From the NCBI GenBank assembly GCA_934502885.1, contig CAKSUT010000002.1:266336-330335 (forward strand): DNA of 64,000 bases, read 5' to 3'. Made by a program: the position numbers and the translations under genes. The notes below the pieces were generated by a model that was not told the DNA's origin, did not search any database, and worked only from the letters and a program-made list of their open reading frames with translations. Origin of the DNA: an uncultured Eubacteriales bacterium. GTDB lineage: Bacteria; Bacillota; Clostridia; Oscillospirales; CAG-382. The stretch's first letter is position 1; every line of letters begins with the position of its first letter. Positions 1 through 9,478 of this stretch are shown piece after piece.

Positions 1-1
1 C

Positions 2-1774
2 ATAAGTACGGCTGTCATTACCGCGCTTATCAAAAAAGGTGCGGTGAAGTCATGCGCCGAAAAAATAGAGCGCAATCCGTACTCGGCGGAGGGTGTCGGC
101 GCGGTGCGGGAGGAAATAAACCTCTCCGAAGAGCAACAGTCGGCTTACCGCAAACTTCTCGGACTGTACAGCGCAGAAAGCGCAAACGCAGCTCTCCTTT
201 ACGGAGTCACCGGAAGCGGCAAAACGAAGATCCTTCAGAAAATGACGGACGCCGTAATTGCCGACGGTAAAGACGCGATAATTCTCATTCCCGAAATTGC
301 GCTCACGCCGCAGACCGTCCGCATATTTATTGAGCGGTACGGCGAAAAAGTATCCGTCATTCACTCAGGCCTTTCTGCCGGAGAACGCACCGACGCATGG
401 CGAAAGATAAAGTCGTCGTCCGGAAACATAGTCATAGGCACACGTTCGGCGGTGTTTGCTCCCGTACCGAGACTCGGCATGATAGTTCTCGACGAAGAGC
501 AGGAATCATCGTTCAAATCCGACATGAACCCCAAGTATCACGCACGTGACATTGCACGTTTTCGCTGTGCGCACTCGAACGCACTCATGGTGCTTTCGTC
601 TGCGACGCCCTCTCTCGAGAGCTTCAAAAAAGCGGAGGACGGTAAATACAACCTCATAAAGCTCACCGAGAGATACGGAAAAGCCGTACTTCCGACGGTG
701 ACAATAAGCGACCTGCGCGAAGCGTCGCCCGAGGTAGGCGACAAAGGAAAGAGCCGTCTTATCGGGGATAATCTCTTCGGAAAGCTCGTCGAACGCCTTG
801 CGAAAAAGGAGCAGTCGGTTCTGTTTCTGAACAAACGCGGCTACAACTCTCTCGTTGCGTGCCGTGTGTGCGGCTACACGGCGGAATGCCCTAATTGCAG
901 CGTGTCGCTCACATACCACAAGTACGGCTACGACGGCGGCGGACGGCTTGTCTGCCATTACTGCGGCTATGTTATGCCGATCCCGACGAAATGTCCGGAA
1001 TGTTCGTCCGAACACATCGGCTTTATCGGAACGGGAATACAGATGCTTGAGGAAGAGCTTCACGAGAGACTTCCCGAGGCAAGGGTATTGAGAATGGATC
1101 TCGACACAACGTCCGGAAAATTCGGTCACGATAAAATACTCGACATTTTCCGTAGCGGCGGCGCAGATATTTTAATCGGCACGCAAATGGTGGCAAAGGG
1201 TCACGACTTCTGTCGTGTGTCTCTTGTAGGCATCGTTCTTGCAGACGCAATGCTTTATCTCGGCGACTTCCGTGCCTCCGAGCGGACGTTTTCGCTCTTA
1301 ACTCAGGTCATCGGCAGAGCCGGACGTGCCGACATTCCGGGAGAGGCGGTCATTCAGACCTACAGTCCCGACAACGAGGTATTAAGGCTTGCGGCAACGC
1401 AGGACTACGAAGCGTTCTACAAAGGCGAAAACGAGCTGAGACGCGCGACGGAGTTTCCTCCCTACTGCGATATCGTGACGGTTACATTCACATCGGACTC
1501 GGAGAGCGACGTTGTCAATGCGGCGCACGCATTCGGCAAGGATTTCGACATGACGGCAAAGACGTCTTTCGGCGACGTGCGCATGATTGTGTACGGTCCT
1601 TTCAAGGCAGGCATATACAAGCTTGTCGGAAAATACCGTATGCGCTACATAATAAAGTGCCGCAACACGCGCCGTCAGAGACAGCTTATAAATAAAGTAT
1701 ACACCGATTTTTACAACAAGAGCAAGGGAATGGTTTCCATATCTATAGACGTCAATCCCACGGCTCTCATATAA
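2..1774 (+). CDS. priA: Primosomal protein N' (PriA helicase), 5'-truncated by window edge
   Basis: Replication-restart helicase that rebuilds the replisome at stalled forks. The reading frame is open to the first base of the window, so the start lies outside; about 590 C-terminal residues are visible (family about 730-800), so the 3' DNA-binding domain is missing here. Visible: Walker A GVTGSGKT (about residues 68-75 of the visible part), a DEAD-like Walker B written DEEQ rather than the usual DEEH, eight zinc-binding cysteines as four CxxC pairs (CRVC, CPNC, CHYC, CPEC, about residues 288-336), and the helicase motif GTQMVAKGHDF. The GTG at position 44 is only an internal codon. It is followed after 33 bases by def, as in many Bacillota. 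Confidence 0.96.
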   Translation: MSTAVITALIKKGAVKSCAEKIERNPYSAEGVGAVREEINLSEEQQSAYRKLLGLYSAESANAALLYGVTGSGKTKILQKMTDAVIADGKDAIILIPEIALTPQTVRIFIERYGEKVSVIHSGLSAGERTDAWRKIKSSSGNIVIGTRSAVFAPVPRLGMIVLDEEQESSFKSDMNPKYHARDIARFRCAHSNALMVLSSATPSLESFKKAEDGKYNLIKLTERYGKAVLPTVTISDLREASPEVGDKGKSRLIGDNLFGKLVERLAKKEQSVLFLNKRGYNSLVACRVCGYTAECPNCSVSLTYHKYGYDGGGRLVCHYCGYVMPIPTKCPECSSEHIGFIGTGIQMLEEELHERLPEARVLRMDLDTTSGKFGHDKILDIFRSGGADILIGTQMVAKGHDFCRVSLVGIVLADAMLYLGDFRASERTFSLLTQVIGRAGRADIPGEAVIQTYSPDNEVLRLAATQDYEAFYKGENELRRATEFPPYCDIVTVTFTSDSESDVVNAAHAFGKDFDMTAKTSFGDVRMIVYGPFKAGIYKLVGKYRMRYIIKCRNTRRQRQLINKVYTDFYNKSKGMVSISIDVNPTALI

Positions 1775-1807
1775 GAGTACTTTTTGATTTACGGAAAGGA
1801 AGGTACC

Positions 1808-2293
1808 ATGGCAACACTCCAGATAATGAAAGAAAACGAACCGGTTCTGCGCAAGGTATGCAAGCCCGTTGAGACTCTCACGCCGAGACTTCTCACGCTT
1901 CTTGACGACATGGCGGAAACGCTCATTGAAACAGGAGGCGTCGGTCTTGCCGCACCTCAGGTGGGAATACTCCGCAGAATGTTCATCATTGACGACGGTG
2001 TCGAGGACGGCGAGAACCACATAGTCGAGTTCATCAATCCCCGTATCGTAAAGGAGGAGGGACATCAGGAGGCAGCGGAGGGCTGTCTTTCTCTCCCTGG
2101 AAAATGGGGTATCACAAGCCGTCCGATGACGGTAACGGTCGAAGCCGAGGACAGAAACGGCAAAATCTTCACCTACACCGGCACGGAGCTTTTCGGCAGA
2201 TGCCTTTGTCATGAGTACGACCACCTCGACGGCATACTCTACATTGACAAGTGCATACGTATGCTTGACGAGGACGAAATAGAGCAAGGCTAA
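1808..2293 (+). CDS. def: Peptide deformylase
   Basis: Removes the formyl group from the N-terminal methionine of new proteins. All three family motifs are present: GVGLAAPQVG (motif 1), EGCLSLP (motif 2, metal-binding Cys) and HEYDHLDG (motif 3, HExxH metal site). The protein is 161 residues, normal for the family. I chose the ATG at 1808, preceded by GGAAAGGAAGG at 1793-1803; an in-frame TTG at 1784 has no ribosome binding site. It lies 12 bases before fmt, whose enzyme adds the formyl group that Def removes, so the pair is functionally linked and probably co-transcribed. Confidence 0.97.
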   Translation: MATLQIMKENEPVLRKVCKPVETLTPRLLTLLDDMAETLIETGGVGLAAPQVGILRRMFIIDDGVEDGENHIVEFINPRIVKEEGHQEAAEGCLSLPGKWGITSRPMTVTVEAEDRNGKIFTYTGTELFGRCLCHEYDHLDGILYIDKCIRMLDEDEIEQG

Positions 2294-2305
2294 AGGAGGA
2301 TACCG

Positions 2306-3265
2306 ATGAAGGACACAAGAATACTTTTTATGGGTACTCCCGACTTTGCCGAGTCGGCTCTCAAGGCACTTTACGAAGCCGGAGAGAATATAGTCGGCGT
2401 TATATCACAGCCCGACAAGCCGAGCGGCAGGGGCATGAAGCCGAAGTTTTCCGACGTAAAGCGTTATGCGCTTGAAACGGGACTTCCGGTGTATCAGCCG
2501 GAAAGGCTCAAGGACGGCGCAATTCTGCCTCTTCTCGAAGAATTGAAGCCGGATGTGTGTGTCGTCGCCGCCTACGGAAAGCTTCTTCCCGACTACGTAC
2601 TCGAATATCCGAAGTACGGCTGTATCAACATTCACGGCTCACTTCTTCCGAAATACAGAGGTGCGGCTCCCATTCAGCGCGCGGTAATTGACGGTGAAAA
2701 AGAGACGGGAGTCACAGTAATGCAGATGGACAGCGGTCTTGACACGGGCGACATGCTTCTTTGGGAGAGCATGGAAATCTCCGAGGAGGCAAACACGGGC
2801 GAGATGTACTACGCTCTTGCGGCTCTCGGCGGAAAGCTTATCGTAAAGGCGATGGATATGCTGCGCGGCGGTACGCTCACTCCCGTAAAGCAGGACGACA
2901 CTCTTGCCACCTACGCCGCAAAGCTCACGACTGAGGATGAAGTAATCGACTGGTCGAAAAGCGCCGAAGAGATTCACAACAGAATAAGAGGTCTTTTCCC
3001 CTTCCCCACCGCAAAAACGCTGTATAGCGGAAAAATCTTCAAGCTCTGTAAATCCCGTGTGTGCCGCGACATCGTTTCGGAAGATTATTCCGGTGCCGTT
3101 CCCGGTGAAATAGTTTTTGCTTCAAAGGGCAAAATCATTGTTAAGTGCGGAAGCGGCTATGTTTACCTTGATTCGATAAAGCCCGAGGGCAGCCGCGAAA
3201 TGTCGGCTCTCGATATGATAAACGGCAGAAAAATCGAAGTCGGAAAGGTATTCTCCGCAAAGTAA
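2306..3265 (+). CDS. fmt: Methionyl-tRNA formyltransferase
   Basis: Transfers a formyl group from 10-formyltetrahydrofolate to initiator Met-tRNA. 319 residues, the usual length. The N-terminal formyltransferase domain carries IHGSLLPKYRGAAPIQ (HGSLLPKYRG signature) at about residues 108-123 and the start IRILFMGTPDFAES-like strand (here RILFMGTPDFAES); the C-terminal half holds the tRNA-binding OB domain. AAAGGAGG at 2293-2300, overlapping the def stop codon, precedes the ATG. Tight spacing on both sides supports a priA-def-fmt operon. Confidence 0.97.
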   Translation: MKDTRILFMGTPDFAESALKALYEAGENIVGVISQPDKPSGRGMKPKFSDVKRYALETGLPVYQPERLKDGAILPLLEELKPDVCVVAAYGKLLPDYVLEYPKYGCINIHGSLLPKYRGAAPIQRAVIDGEKETGVTVMQMDSGLDTGDMLLWESMEISEEANTGEMYYALAALGGKLIVKAMDMLRGGTLTPVKQDDTLATYAAKLTTEDEVIDWSKSAEEIHNRIRGLFPFPTAKTLYSGKIFKLCKSRVCRDIVSEDYSGAVPGEIVFASKGKIIVKCGSGYVYLDSIKPEGSREMSALDMINGRKIEVGKVFSAK

Positions 3266-3286
3266 ATCTTTAATGGAGGCAATATC

Positions 3287-3961
3287 ATGGATATATACTA
3301 CATTATACTGGTTGTCCCGGCGCTCATTTTTGCGTTCTGGGCACAGGCAAAGGTAAGCGGTGCTTCGAGAAAATACTCGCGCATTCCCAACTCGCAGCAT
3401 ATGTCGGGTGCGGACGCCGCAAGAATGATACTCGACGCAAACGGTCTTTACAATGTCGGGATAGAGCACATATCAGGCGATCTCACCGACCACTACGACC
3501 CGAAAGCCAATGTGATAAGGCTCTCCGACACGACCTGTGATAAGGTTTCGATAACGGCGATAGGCGTCGCCGCACATGAGGCAGGTCATGCGGTACAGCA
3601 CGCTGTCGGCTACGGTCCGATAAAGCTCCGCATGGCGATACTTCCCGTATGCAGTATCGGCTCAAACCTTGCAATGCCGCTCTTTCTTCTCGGTCTTATC
3701 TTCAGCTACGCTCCCCTCATGGACGCCGGTATAATTTTCTTCGCTCTTGCGGCATTCTTCCAGCTTGTTACGCTCCCGGTTGAGTTCAACGCAAGCTCCC
3801 GTGCGCTCGCCGCACTCACGCAAAGAGGATGCTTCTCGAGAGATGAGCTTTACGGTGTGAAGCAGGTGCTCTCCGCCGCCGCGCTCACCTATGTTGCGGC
3901 ACTCGCCGTTGCTCTCGCAAACCTCTTAAGACTTATGGCAATTGCCAACAGAAGAAAATAA
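3287..3961 (+). CDS. YugP-family membrane zinc metallopeptidase
   Basis: 224-residue membrane protein of the zinc-dependent peptidase family related to Bacillus YugP. The zinc motif HEAGH lies near residues 97-101 in AAHEAGHAVQH. Hydrophobic segments are seen at the N terminus (residues about 3-18), about 118-160 and about 195-218. Substrate and role are unknown for the family. It sits between fmt and rsmB, a place where clostridial genomes often carry this gene, with TGGAGG at 3273-3278 as ribosome binding site. Confidence 0.87.
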   Translation: MDIYYIILVVPALIFAFWAQAKVSGASRKYSRIPNSQHMSGADAARMILDANGLYNVGIEHISGDLTDHYDPKANVIRLSDTTCDKVSITAIGVAAHEAGHAVQHAVGYGPIKLRMAILPVCSIGSNLAMPLFLLGLIFSYAPLMDAGIIFFALAAFFQLVTLPVEFNASSRALAALTQRGCFSRDELYGVKQVLSAAALTYVAALAVALANLLRLMAIANRRK

Positions 3962-4003
3962 AGACCATTCCCTACTTCTCTCATGAAAGGTACGGTATAG
4001 AAT

Positions 4004-5329
4004 TTGAACCCGAGAAAAGCCGCAGCATTATCGCTTAATTCATGCATAAAAAACGGACGCTTCGCCAATCTTGAGCTTGACAGCGTTGTTAAAAAATACA
4101 ACTTTGAGGGACTCGACAGGAGCTTTTTCACCGCACTTCTCTACGGCAGTGTGGAGAGGCTTATTACGCTTGACTACGTTATCTCGAAGTTTTCGGATGT
4201 GCCGCTCGACAAAATAGATCCCGTGGTACTCTGCATTCTACGCATTTCGGTGTACCAGATAATGTACATGGACAGAGTCCCCGACAATGCCGTATGCAAT
4301 GAGGCGGTCGAGATAAGCAAGCGTATCACGAAAGCGGGAGCTGCAAACTTCATAAACGCCGTTTTGAGAAACATCTGCCGCAAAAAGGACGAACTTCCCT
4401 CGCTTCTCGTTTCGGAGGGCGGTTTTAAGGCGTTGTCGTTATCGACAGGACTTCCCGAGTGGATTCTGAAGCTTTGGAAGAAGGATTACGGTGCGGACTG
4501 CACAAAGTCTCTCGCATTTCACTTTGCCGCCCTCAAGCCGTACCTCACTCTCCGTGTAAACACCGTAAAAACGACACGTGAAAGTCTTCTTTCGGCTCTC
4601 GGAGCAAAGGCGTCGCCTTGCATATACTCCGAGGTCGGAATAAAGATGGACGGCTCTTTCCCGGCGACAGACCTTTACGGCTTTGACGACGGTCTGTTTT
4701 TCGTGCAGGACGAGGCGTCTCAATTGACGGTTCTGTCTGCGGTTAAGTCGCAGAGCGCAAAGGACGGCACTCTTCTCGTTGACTGTTGTGCGTGTCCCGG
4801 AGGCAAGACTTTTTCGTCGGCGATAGAGCTTCACGGAAAAGGCGAAGTTTACTCGTTCGATCTTCACGAAAACAGAACTACTCTCATTTCGTCCGGTGCG
4901 AAAAGGCTCGGACTTGACAACATACACGTCGGCGCAAGGGACGCACGCACCCCCGACGAAGCTCTCTTCGGAAAAGCGGATATCGTTATATGCGACGTCC
5001 CGTGTTCCGGACTCGGCGTAATAGGAAAGAAGCCCGATATTCGCCACAAAACCTATGCGGACATAGAGAGACTGCCGACGGTGCAGTACGACATTCTTTG
5101 TCAGGCGGTGAAGTACTTAAAGGTCGGCGGAACTCTCATATACTCGACCTGCACGCTGAGAAAAGCGGAGAACGAGGATATCGTCACAAGATTTATGGAG
5201 GAACACGGCGGCGATGGCTACAGGCTTGAATCGACGGGCATTTTCGGCGACGACTGCGGCTATGTCACCTTCTTTCCGCACATCACCGAAACCGACGGTT
5301 TCTTTGCCGCAAAGATAGTAAAGTTGTAA
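4004..5329 (+). CDS. rsmB: 16S rRNA (cytosine967-C5)-methyltransferase RsmB
   Basis: Methylates C967 of 16S rRNA. 441 residues: N-terminal NusB-like RNA-binding domain (about 1-140), then a SAM-dependent RNA m5C methyltransferase. Visible motifs: SAM loop CACPGGKT (family usually AAPGGKT), CDVPCSGLG with the conserved PC, and YSTCTL with the catalytic cysteine. The start appears to be the TTG at 4004, since the protein then begins NPRKAALxL-like as in homologues (here NPRKAAALSLN); a GAAAGG lies 13 bases upstream. The earlier ATG at 3983 runs into a stop after five codons. Confidence 0.94.
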   Translation: MNPRKAAALSLNSCIKNGRFANLELDSVVKKYNFEGLDRSFFTALLYGSVERLITLDYVISKFSDVPLDKIDPVVLCILRISVYQIMYMDRVPDNAVCNEAVEISKRITKAGAANFINAVLRNICRKKDELPSLLVSEGGFKALSLSTGLPEWILKLWKKDYGADCTKSLAFHFAALKPYLTLRVNTVKTTRESLLSALGAKASPCIYSEVGIKMDGSFPATDLYGFDDGLFFVQDEASQLTVLSAVKSQSAKDGTLLVDCCACPGGKTFSSAIELHGKGEVYSFDLHENRTTLISSGAKRLGLDNIHVGARDARTPDEALFGKADIVICDVPCSGLGVIGKKPDIRHKTYADIERLPTVQYDILCQAVKYLKVGGTLIYSTCTLRKAENEDIVTRFMEEHGGDGYRLESTGIFGDDCGYVTFFPHITETDGFFAAKIVKL

Positions 5330-5347
5330 TCACGAAAGGATCTTGCT

Positions 5348-6430
5348 TTGCAGAACGGAAAAATCGATATATCAAGTATGTTCATACCGGAAATAGAGGG
5401 CCTTTTCTCCGACATTTCCGAAAAATACGGCATAAAAGCGGAGAAATACCGTGCAAAGCAGGTTTTTGCATGGCTTACAAAGGGAGTTTCGTCCTTTTCG
5501 GAAATGACAAATGTTTCCGCACCGCTGAGGGAAGCTCTTGACAAAGAATGCTACATCGCTCTGCCTAAAGTGCGTGAAAAGTACATATCGAAGATAGACG
5601 GAACGATGAAGTACCTTTTCGAGATGTATGACGGCGAATGTGTCGAAAGCGTATTCATGCGGTACAATCACGGCAACACGATATGCATTTCGACGCAGGC
5701 GGGTTGCAGAATGGGCTGTTCTTTCTGCGCTTCGACGATAGCAGGACTTTCAAGGCATCTCACGGCATCAGAAATACTCGGACAGATACTTGCCGCCGAA
5801 AAAGACAGCGGTGAGAGAATATCGAATATAGTCATGATGGGAATCGGAGAGCCGCTTGACAATTACGACAACACGCTCCGCTTTCTCAGACTTGTGAATC
5901 TTCCTGAGGGACGCAACATCGGCTACCGTCACATTTCACTTTCAACCTGCGGTCTTGCCGACAGAATAAAAATGCTTGCAAAAGAGGATATGCCGATAAC
6001 ACTGTCTGTGTCTCTCCATGCGCCGAATCAGAAAATGCGCGCCGAGATGATGCCTGTTGCAAAGAAGTGGCATATCGACGAGCTTATCGGTGCGTGCCGC
6101 GAGTATATAGGCGTGACGGGACGAAGGATATCGTTCGAGTATACGATGATAGACGGCGTCAACGACACACACGAATGTGCCGATGAGCTGTGCCGTCTTC
6201 TCTCCGGAATGCTTTGCCACGTAAATCTCATACCACTCAACAACGTTGAGGAAAAGAGCTACCGCAAAAGCTCGGCAAAGCGCATTGATGAGTTTACGGA
6301 ATATCTCGAAAAGCATCACATTACGGCGACGGTTCGCCGAAAACTCGGTTCGGACATAAACGCTTCGTGCGGTCAGCTTCGCAAACAGCATATGCAGACA
6401 GAAAGTGCGAAAGAGTCAACCGAGGCTTAA
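5348..6430 (+). CDS. rlmN: Dual-specificity RNA methyltransferase RlmN
   Basis: Radical SAM enzyme that methylates C2 of A2503 in 23S rRNA and A37 of some tRNAs. 360 residues, typical. The [4Fe-4S] motif CRMGCSFC is seen at about residues 119-126, MMGIGEPLDN follows, and the C-terminal NASCGQLR holds the second catalytic cysteine. The start is a TTG at 5348 with CGAAAGGA at 5333-5340 seven bases before it. Lies 18 bases after rsmB, so both rRNA methylases are probably made from one message. Confidence 0.96.
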   Translation: MQNGKIDISSMFIPEIEGLFSDISEKYGIKAEKYRAKQVFAWLTKGVSSFSEMTNVSAPLREALDKECYIALPKVREKYISKIDGTMKYLFEMYDGECVESVFMRYNHGNTICISTQAGCRMGCSFCASTIAGLSRHLTASEILGQILAAEKDSGERISNIVMMGIGEPLDNYDNTLRFLRLVNLPEGRNIGYRHISLSTCGLADRIKMLAKEDMPITLSVSLHAPNQKMRAEMMPVAKKWHIDELIGACREYIGVTGRRISFEYTMIDGVNDTHECADELCRLLSGMLCHVNLIPLNNVEEKSYRKSSAKRIDEFTEYLEKHHITATVRRKLGSDINASCGQLRKQHMQTESAKESTEA

Positions 6431-6456
6431 ATCTCAGCGAAAGGTGTGGTCTACAA

Positions 6457-7221
6457 ATGAACTTCTGCGGAAAAACAGACATAGGAAAAGTCCGAAATAA
6501 CAATCAGGACTCTTTCTTTGCCGACTTTCTCCCCCCCATAGGCAAACTGTGCGGAAATGCCTTTCTTGCCGTAGTTTGTGACGGAATGGGCGGTGCGGCA
6601 GGCGGTCAGATCGCTTCATCGCTTGCGGTCGAAGCATTTGTGTCACGGCTCAAAACAAAGCTTTCCGCAAGTGCGGAAAATGCGTCGAGGCTCTCTGAAA
6701 TACGCTTTTCGGAGCTTATGGACGACGCGGTTCAGTACGCAAACTCCAAGGTATACTCAAAATCGAAAAAAGAACCCGAGCTTTACGGCATGGGTACGAC
6801 GCTTGTCGCCTGCCTTATCGTAAAGAAAAACATATACATTGTAAACGTCGGAGACAGCAGACTCTATGCCGTGAGCGGCGACAGGCTTTGTCAGATAACG
6901 GTCGATCACTCCTACGTTCAGGCACTCGTTGACAGCGGAAGCATTTCCGAAGGCGAGGCTACAAACCACCCCGACAAGAACATCATCACTCGTGCGGTCG
7001 GAATACGAAACAGCGTCACGCCGGACGCTTTCCTGATATCGGATTTTCCCGACTCCCTTCTTCTATGCACGGACGGTCTTACCAACATGGTTGACGGCAA
7101 CGGCATTCTTGCCGCAATAACCTCTCCGAAAAACGTCACGGGAACGGTGACTGAGCTTATACGTCTTGCAAACGAGGGCGGCGGAAAGGACAACATCACC
7201 GCAGTACTCATAAAGCTTTGA
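6457..7221 (+). CDS. prpC: PP2C-type protein serine/threonine phosphatase (PrpC/Stp)
   Basis: Dephosphorylates proteins phosphorylated by the partner kinase encoded next. 254 residues from the ATG at 6457 (GAAAGG at 6439-6444); an upstream in-frame extension overlaps rlmN and is unlikely. PP2C metal-binding motifs are visible: NNQDSFF near the N terminus, CDGMGGAAGG, CTDGLTNMV and GGKDNITAV. The pair prpC-prkC is the standard arrangement in Bacillota, where it tunes cell-wall synthesis and spore germination signalling. Confidence 0.95.
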   Translation: MNFCGKTDIGKVRNNNQDSFFADFLPPIGKLCGNAFLAVVCDGMGGAAGGQIASSLAVEAFVSRLKTKLSASAENASRLSEIRFSELMDDAVQYANSKVYSKSKKEPELYGMGTTLVACLIVKKNIYIVNVGDSRLYAVSGDRLCQITVDHSYVQALVDSGSISEGEATNHPDKNIITRAVGIRNSVTPDAFLISDFPDSLLLCTDGLTNMVDGNGILAAITSPKNVTGTVTELIRLANEGGGKDNITAVLIKL

Positions 7222-7278
7222 ATTTGCAAATATAATCATATATTTACATATAAATCACTACTAAAGAGGACAATATTT

Positions 7279-9450
7279 ATGGATAAGTACGAACAGTATG
7301 TGGGAACGGTTCTCGAAAACAGATACAGACTCACCGAGCTTGTCGGAAAGGGCGGCATGGCGATTGTTTTCAAGGCGACCGACCTCACTATGAACAGAAC
7401 GGTTGCGGTAAAGATACTGAACGAGGAGAACAACGACGATGAAATTGCCGTAAAGCGTTTCTTCACGGAGTCAAAGGCAATTGCCATGCTCTCGCACCCG
7501 AACATTGTCGCAATCTTCGATGTCTCTCCCATGAGTGCCAAGCAGAAGTTTATCGTCATGGAATACATCGACGGCATAACGCTCAAGGACTACCTCGATC
7601 GCAAGAAGATACTCGACTGGACCGAAGCGTGCCATTACACGGTGCAGATTCTTTCGGCACTTCAGCACGCCCACAGCAAGGGTGTGGTACACCGCGACAT
7701 AAAGCCGCAAAACATAATGCTTCTCGCCGACGGCTCCATAAAGGTGACGGACTTCGGCATTGCCAAGATATCGAACACCCCCTCCGTAACGGCAGCCGAC
7801 AAGGCGATAGGCACAGTAAACTACATCAGCCCCGAGCAGGCGAGCGGACGTCCGGTGGATTTTCACTCGGATATATACTCGGTCGGCGTAATGCTATACG
7901 AAATGGTAACGGGAAAGCTTCCTTTCTCGGCGGAAAACTCGGTGTCGGTTGCCATGATGCACGTTCACGACACGCCTATTCCTCCGTCCGAAAACGTTGA
8001 GTCACCCGGAACAATACCGGTAGGTCTCGAGCAGATAATCTTAAAGGCGATGAACAAAAATCCGTCCGACAGATTCGGCTCGGCAAGCTCCATGCAGCGT
8101 GCTCTCGAATATCTCATAGCAAATCCCGGAATACGCTTCACGGAGCGTCCGAAGAAAGAGGTGCACGAGGATGATGACGCAATCGTAAGCGGAGGAAACG
8201 GAAAGAACAACACCCTGAGCGGCAATTCGCAGTCTTCCTCCTTTGTCAAGGAAACGCCGCACCGCAGAAAACGCCGCAAGACGACCATGCTTCCCATAGT
8301 TGCGGGCGTTACGCTTGCGTTTCTTATAGTTGTGTTCGTATGCATCGGAAGAATAGTGCTTGACATATTCTCGAGCAGCAACACCAAGAACGAGGAGATA
8401 ATAATACCTAACCTCATAGGCGAAATATACACCAAGGAACTCGAGGCAAACCTTGCCGCGCAGAACTACAAGGTAACGGTCGAGTACACTTACAGCAAGA
8501 TGAACGCCAAGAACGAAATTGTGCGTCAGAACCCCGACAAGCTTTCGAGAAAGTACATGACTCCCGGCGGAATCGATCTCACGCTTTTCGTAAACAAGGG
8601 TGACGACGACGTTTCACTCAAGGATTACAAGGTTGTCAATCTTGCCGACGCACGCCTTGAGCTTGAAAACCTCGGTCTTGAGATAGAGGTTATAGAGGAA
8701 TACAACGACACCATTCTCGCCGGCTATATCATAAGAACAGACCCCGAGAAAGGTGCGGCACTTATCAGAGGCGACAAGATAACGCTTTACGTCAGCAAGG
8801 GACAGAATGTCGAATCGACGGAAATGCCCTACGTTGAGGGACTCCCCTACGAAGAAGCCGAAAAGAAGCTTATTGCGGAGGGTATATCGATAGGCGAGAG
8901 AACCTACTCTCCCTCGGAACAGGAAGAGGGCATAGTTTTAAGCACAAGCATTGAACCCGGAACCGAGATATTCCCCCGTGCGACGACGGTTGACATCGTT
9001 GTCAGCAAGGGTATGGTAAAGATGCCCGACATCATCGGCGACACTCTTGAAGCCGCCTGCGACAAGCTTAACGAGGTCGGAATAACCGTCGGACAGTACG
9101 ACTACGTTCAGAGCAGCTATCCCGAGAACACCGTCGTTGACACAAGCGTTGCACCGGGAAAACCCATAACCGAGGAAACGGCGAATGTCATTCTCACGAT
9201 AAGCCTCGGCAAAACCGTTATGCCCGATCTATCGGGAAGCACCTACGACGACGCACTCAACAAGCTCCACACTCTCGGCTTCTATTTCATCGAAAAGGTC
9301 GAAACAGACAGTGAGCTTCCTGCCGGAACGGTGGTCGGAACGAGTATACCTGTCGGAACAAACATCGAAAACGCCTCCGCGTCGATAACCGTCTATATAA
9401 GCCGCGGCGAACAGGAGGAACTCGGAGATGCGGTAAGCACGGAGGATTAA
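7279..9450 (+). CDS. prkC: PASTA-domain serine/threonine protein kinase (PrkC/Stk1)
   Basis: Membrane kinase sensing muropeptides or lipid II. 723 residues. Kinase domain about 12-275 with glycine loop GKGGMA, catalytic Lys45 in VAVKIL, HRDIKPQN at about 138-145, D158FG and GTVNYISPEQ. A basic stretch then a single membrane segment at about 335-360 gives cytoplasmic kinase and extracellular C terminus. Five PASTA repeats follow from about residue 375: they begin IPNLIG, LKDYKVVNLADA, MPYVEG, MPDIIG and MPDLSG. AGAGGA precedes the ATG. 57 bases separate it from prpC. Confidence 0.96.
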   Translation: MDKYEQYVGTVLENRYRLTELVGKGGMAIVFKATDLTMNRTVAVKILNEENNDDEIAVKRFFTESKAIAMLSHPNIVAIFDVSPMSAKQKFIVMEYIDGITLKDYLDRKKILDWTEACHYTVQILSALQHAHSKGVVHRDIKPQNIMLLADGSIKVTDFGIAKISNTPSVTAADKAIGTVNYISPEQASGRPVDFHSDIYSVGVMLYEMVTGKLPFSAENSVSVAMMHVHDTPIPPSENVESPGTIPVGLEQIILKAMNKNPSDRFGSASSMQRALEYLIANPGIRFTERPKKEVHEDDDAIVSGGNGKNNTLSGNSQSSSFVKETPHRRKRRKTTMLPIVAGVTLAFLIVVFVCIGRIVLDIFSSSNTKNEEIIIPNLIGEIYTKELEANLAAQNYKVTVEYTYSKMNAKNEIVRQNPDKLSRKYMTPGGIDLTLFVNKGDDDVSLKDYKVVNLADARLELENLGLEIEVIEEYNDTILAGYIIRTDPEKGAALIRGDKITLYVSKGQNVESTEMPYVEGLPYEEAEKKLIAEGISIGERTYSPSEQEEGIVLSTSIEPGTEIFPRATTVDIVVSKGMVKMPDIIGDTLEAACDKLNEVGITVGQYDYVQSSYPENTVVDTSVAPGKPITEETANVILTISLGKTVMPDLSGSTYDDALNKLHTLGFYFIEKVETDSELPAGTVVGTSIPVGTNIENASASITVYISRGEQEELGDAVSTED

Positions 9451-9478
9451 AATCACCACAACCGAAAGGAAAAGGCGA

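Noticed and set aside
1382..2287. 301-codon minus-strand frame across priA and def
   Set aside because: Opposite two certain genes and rich in Tyr, Val and Arg as expected from antisense reading.
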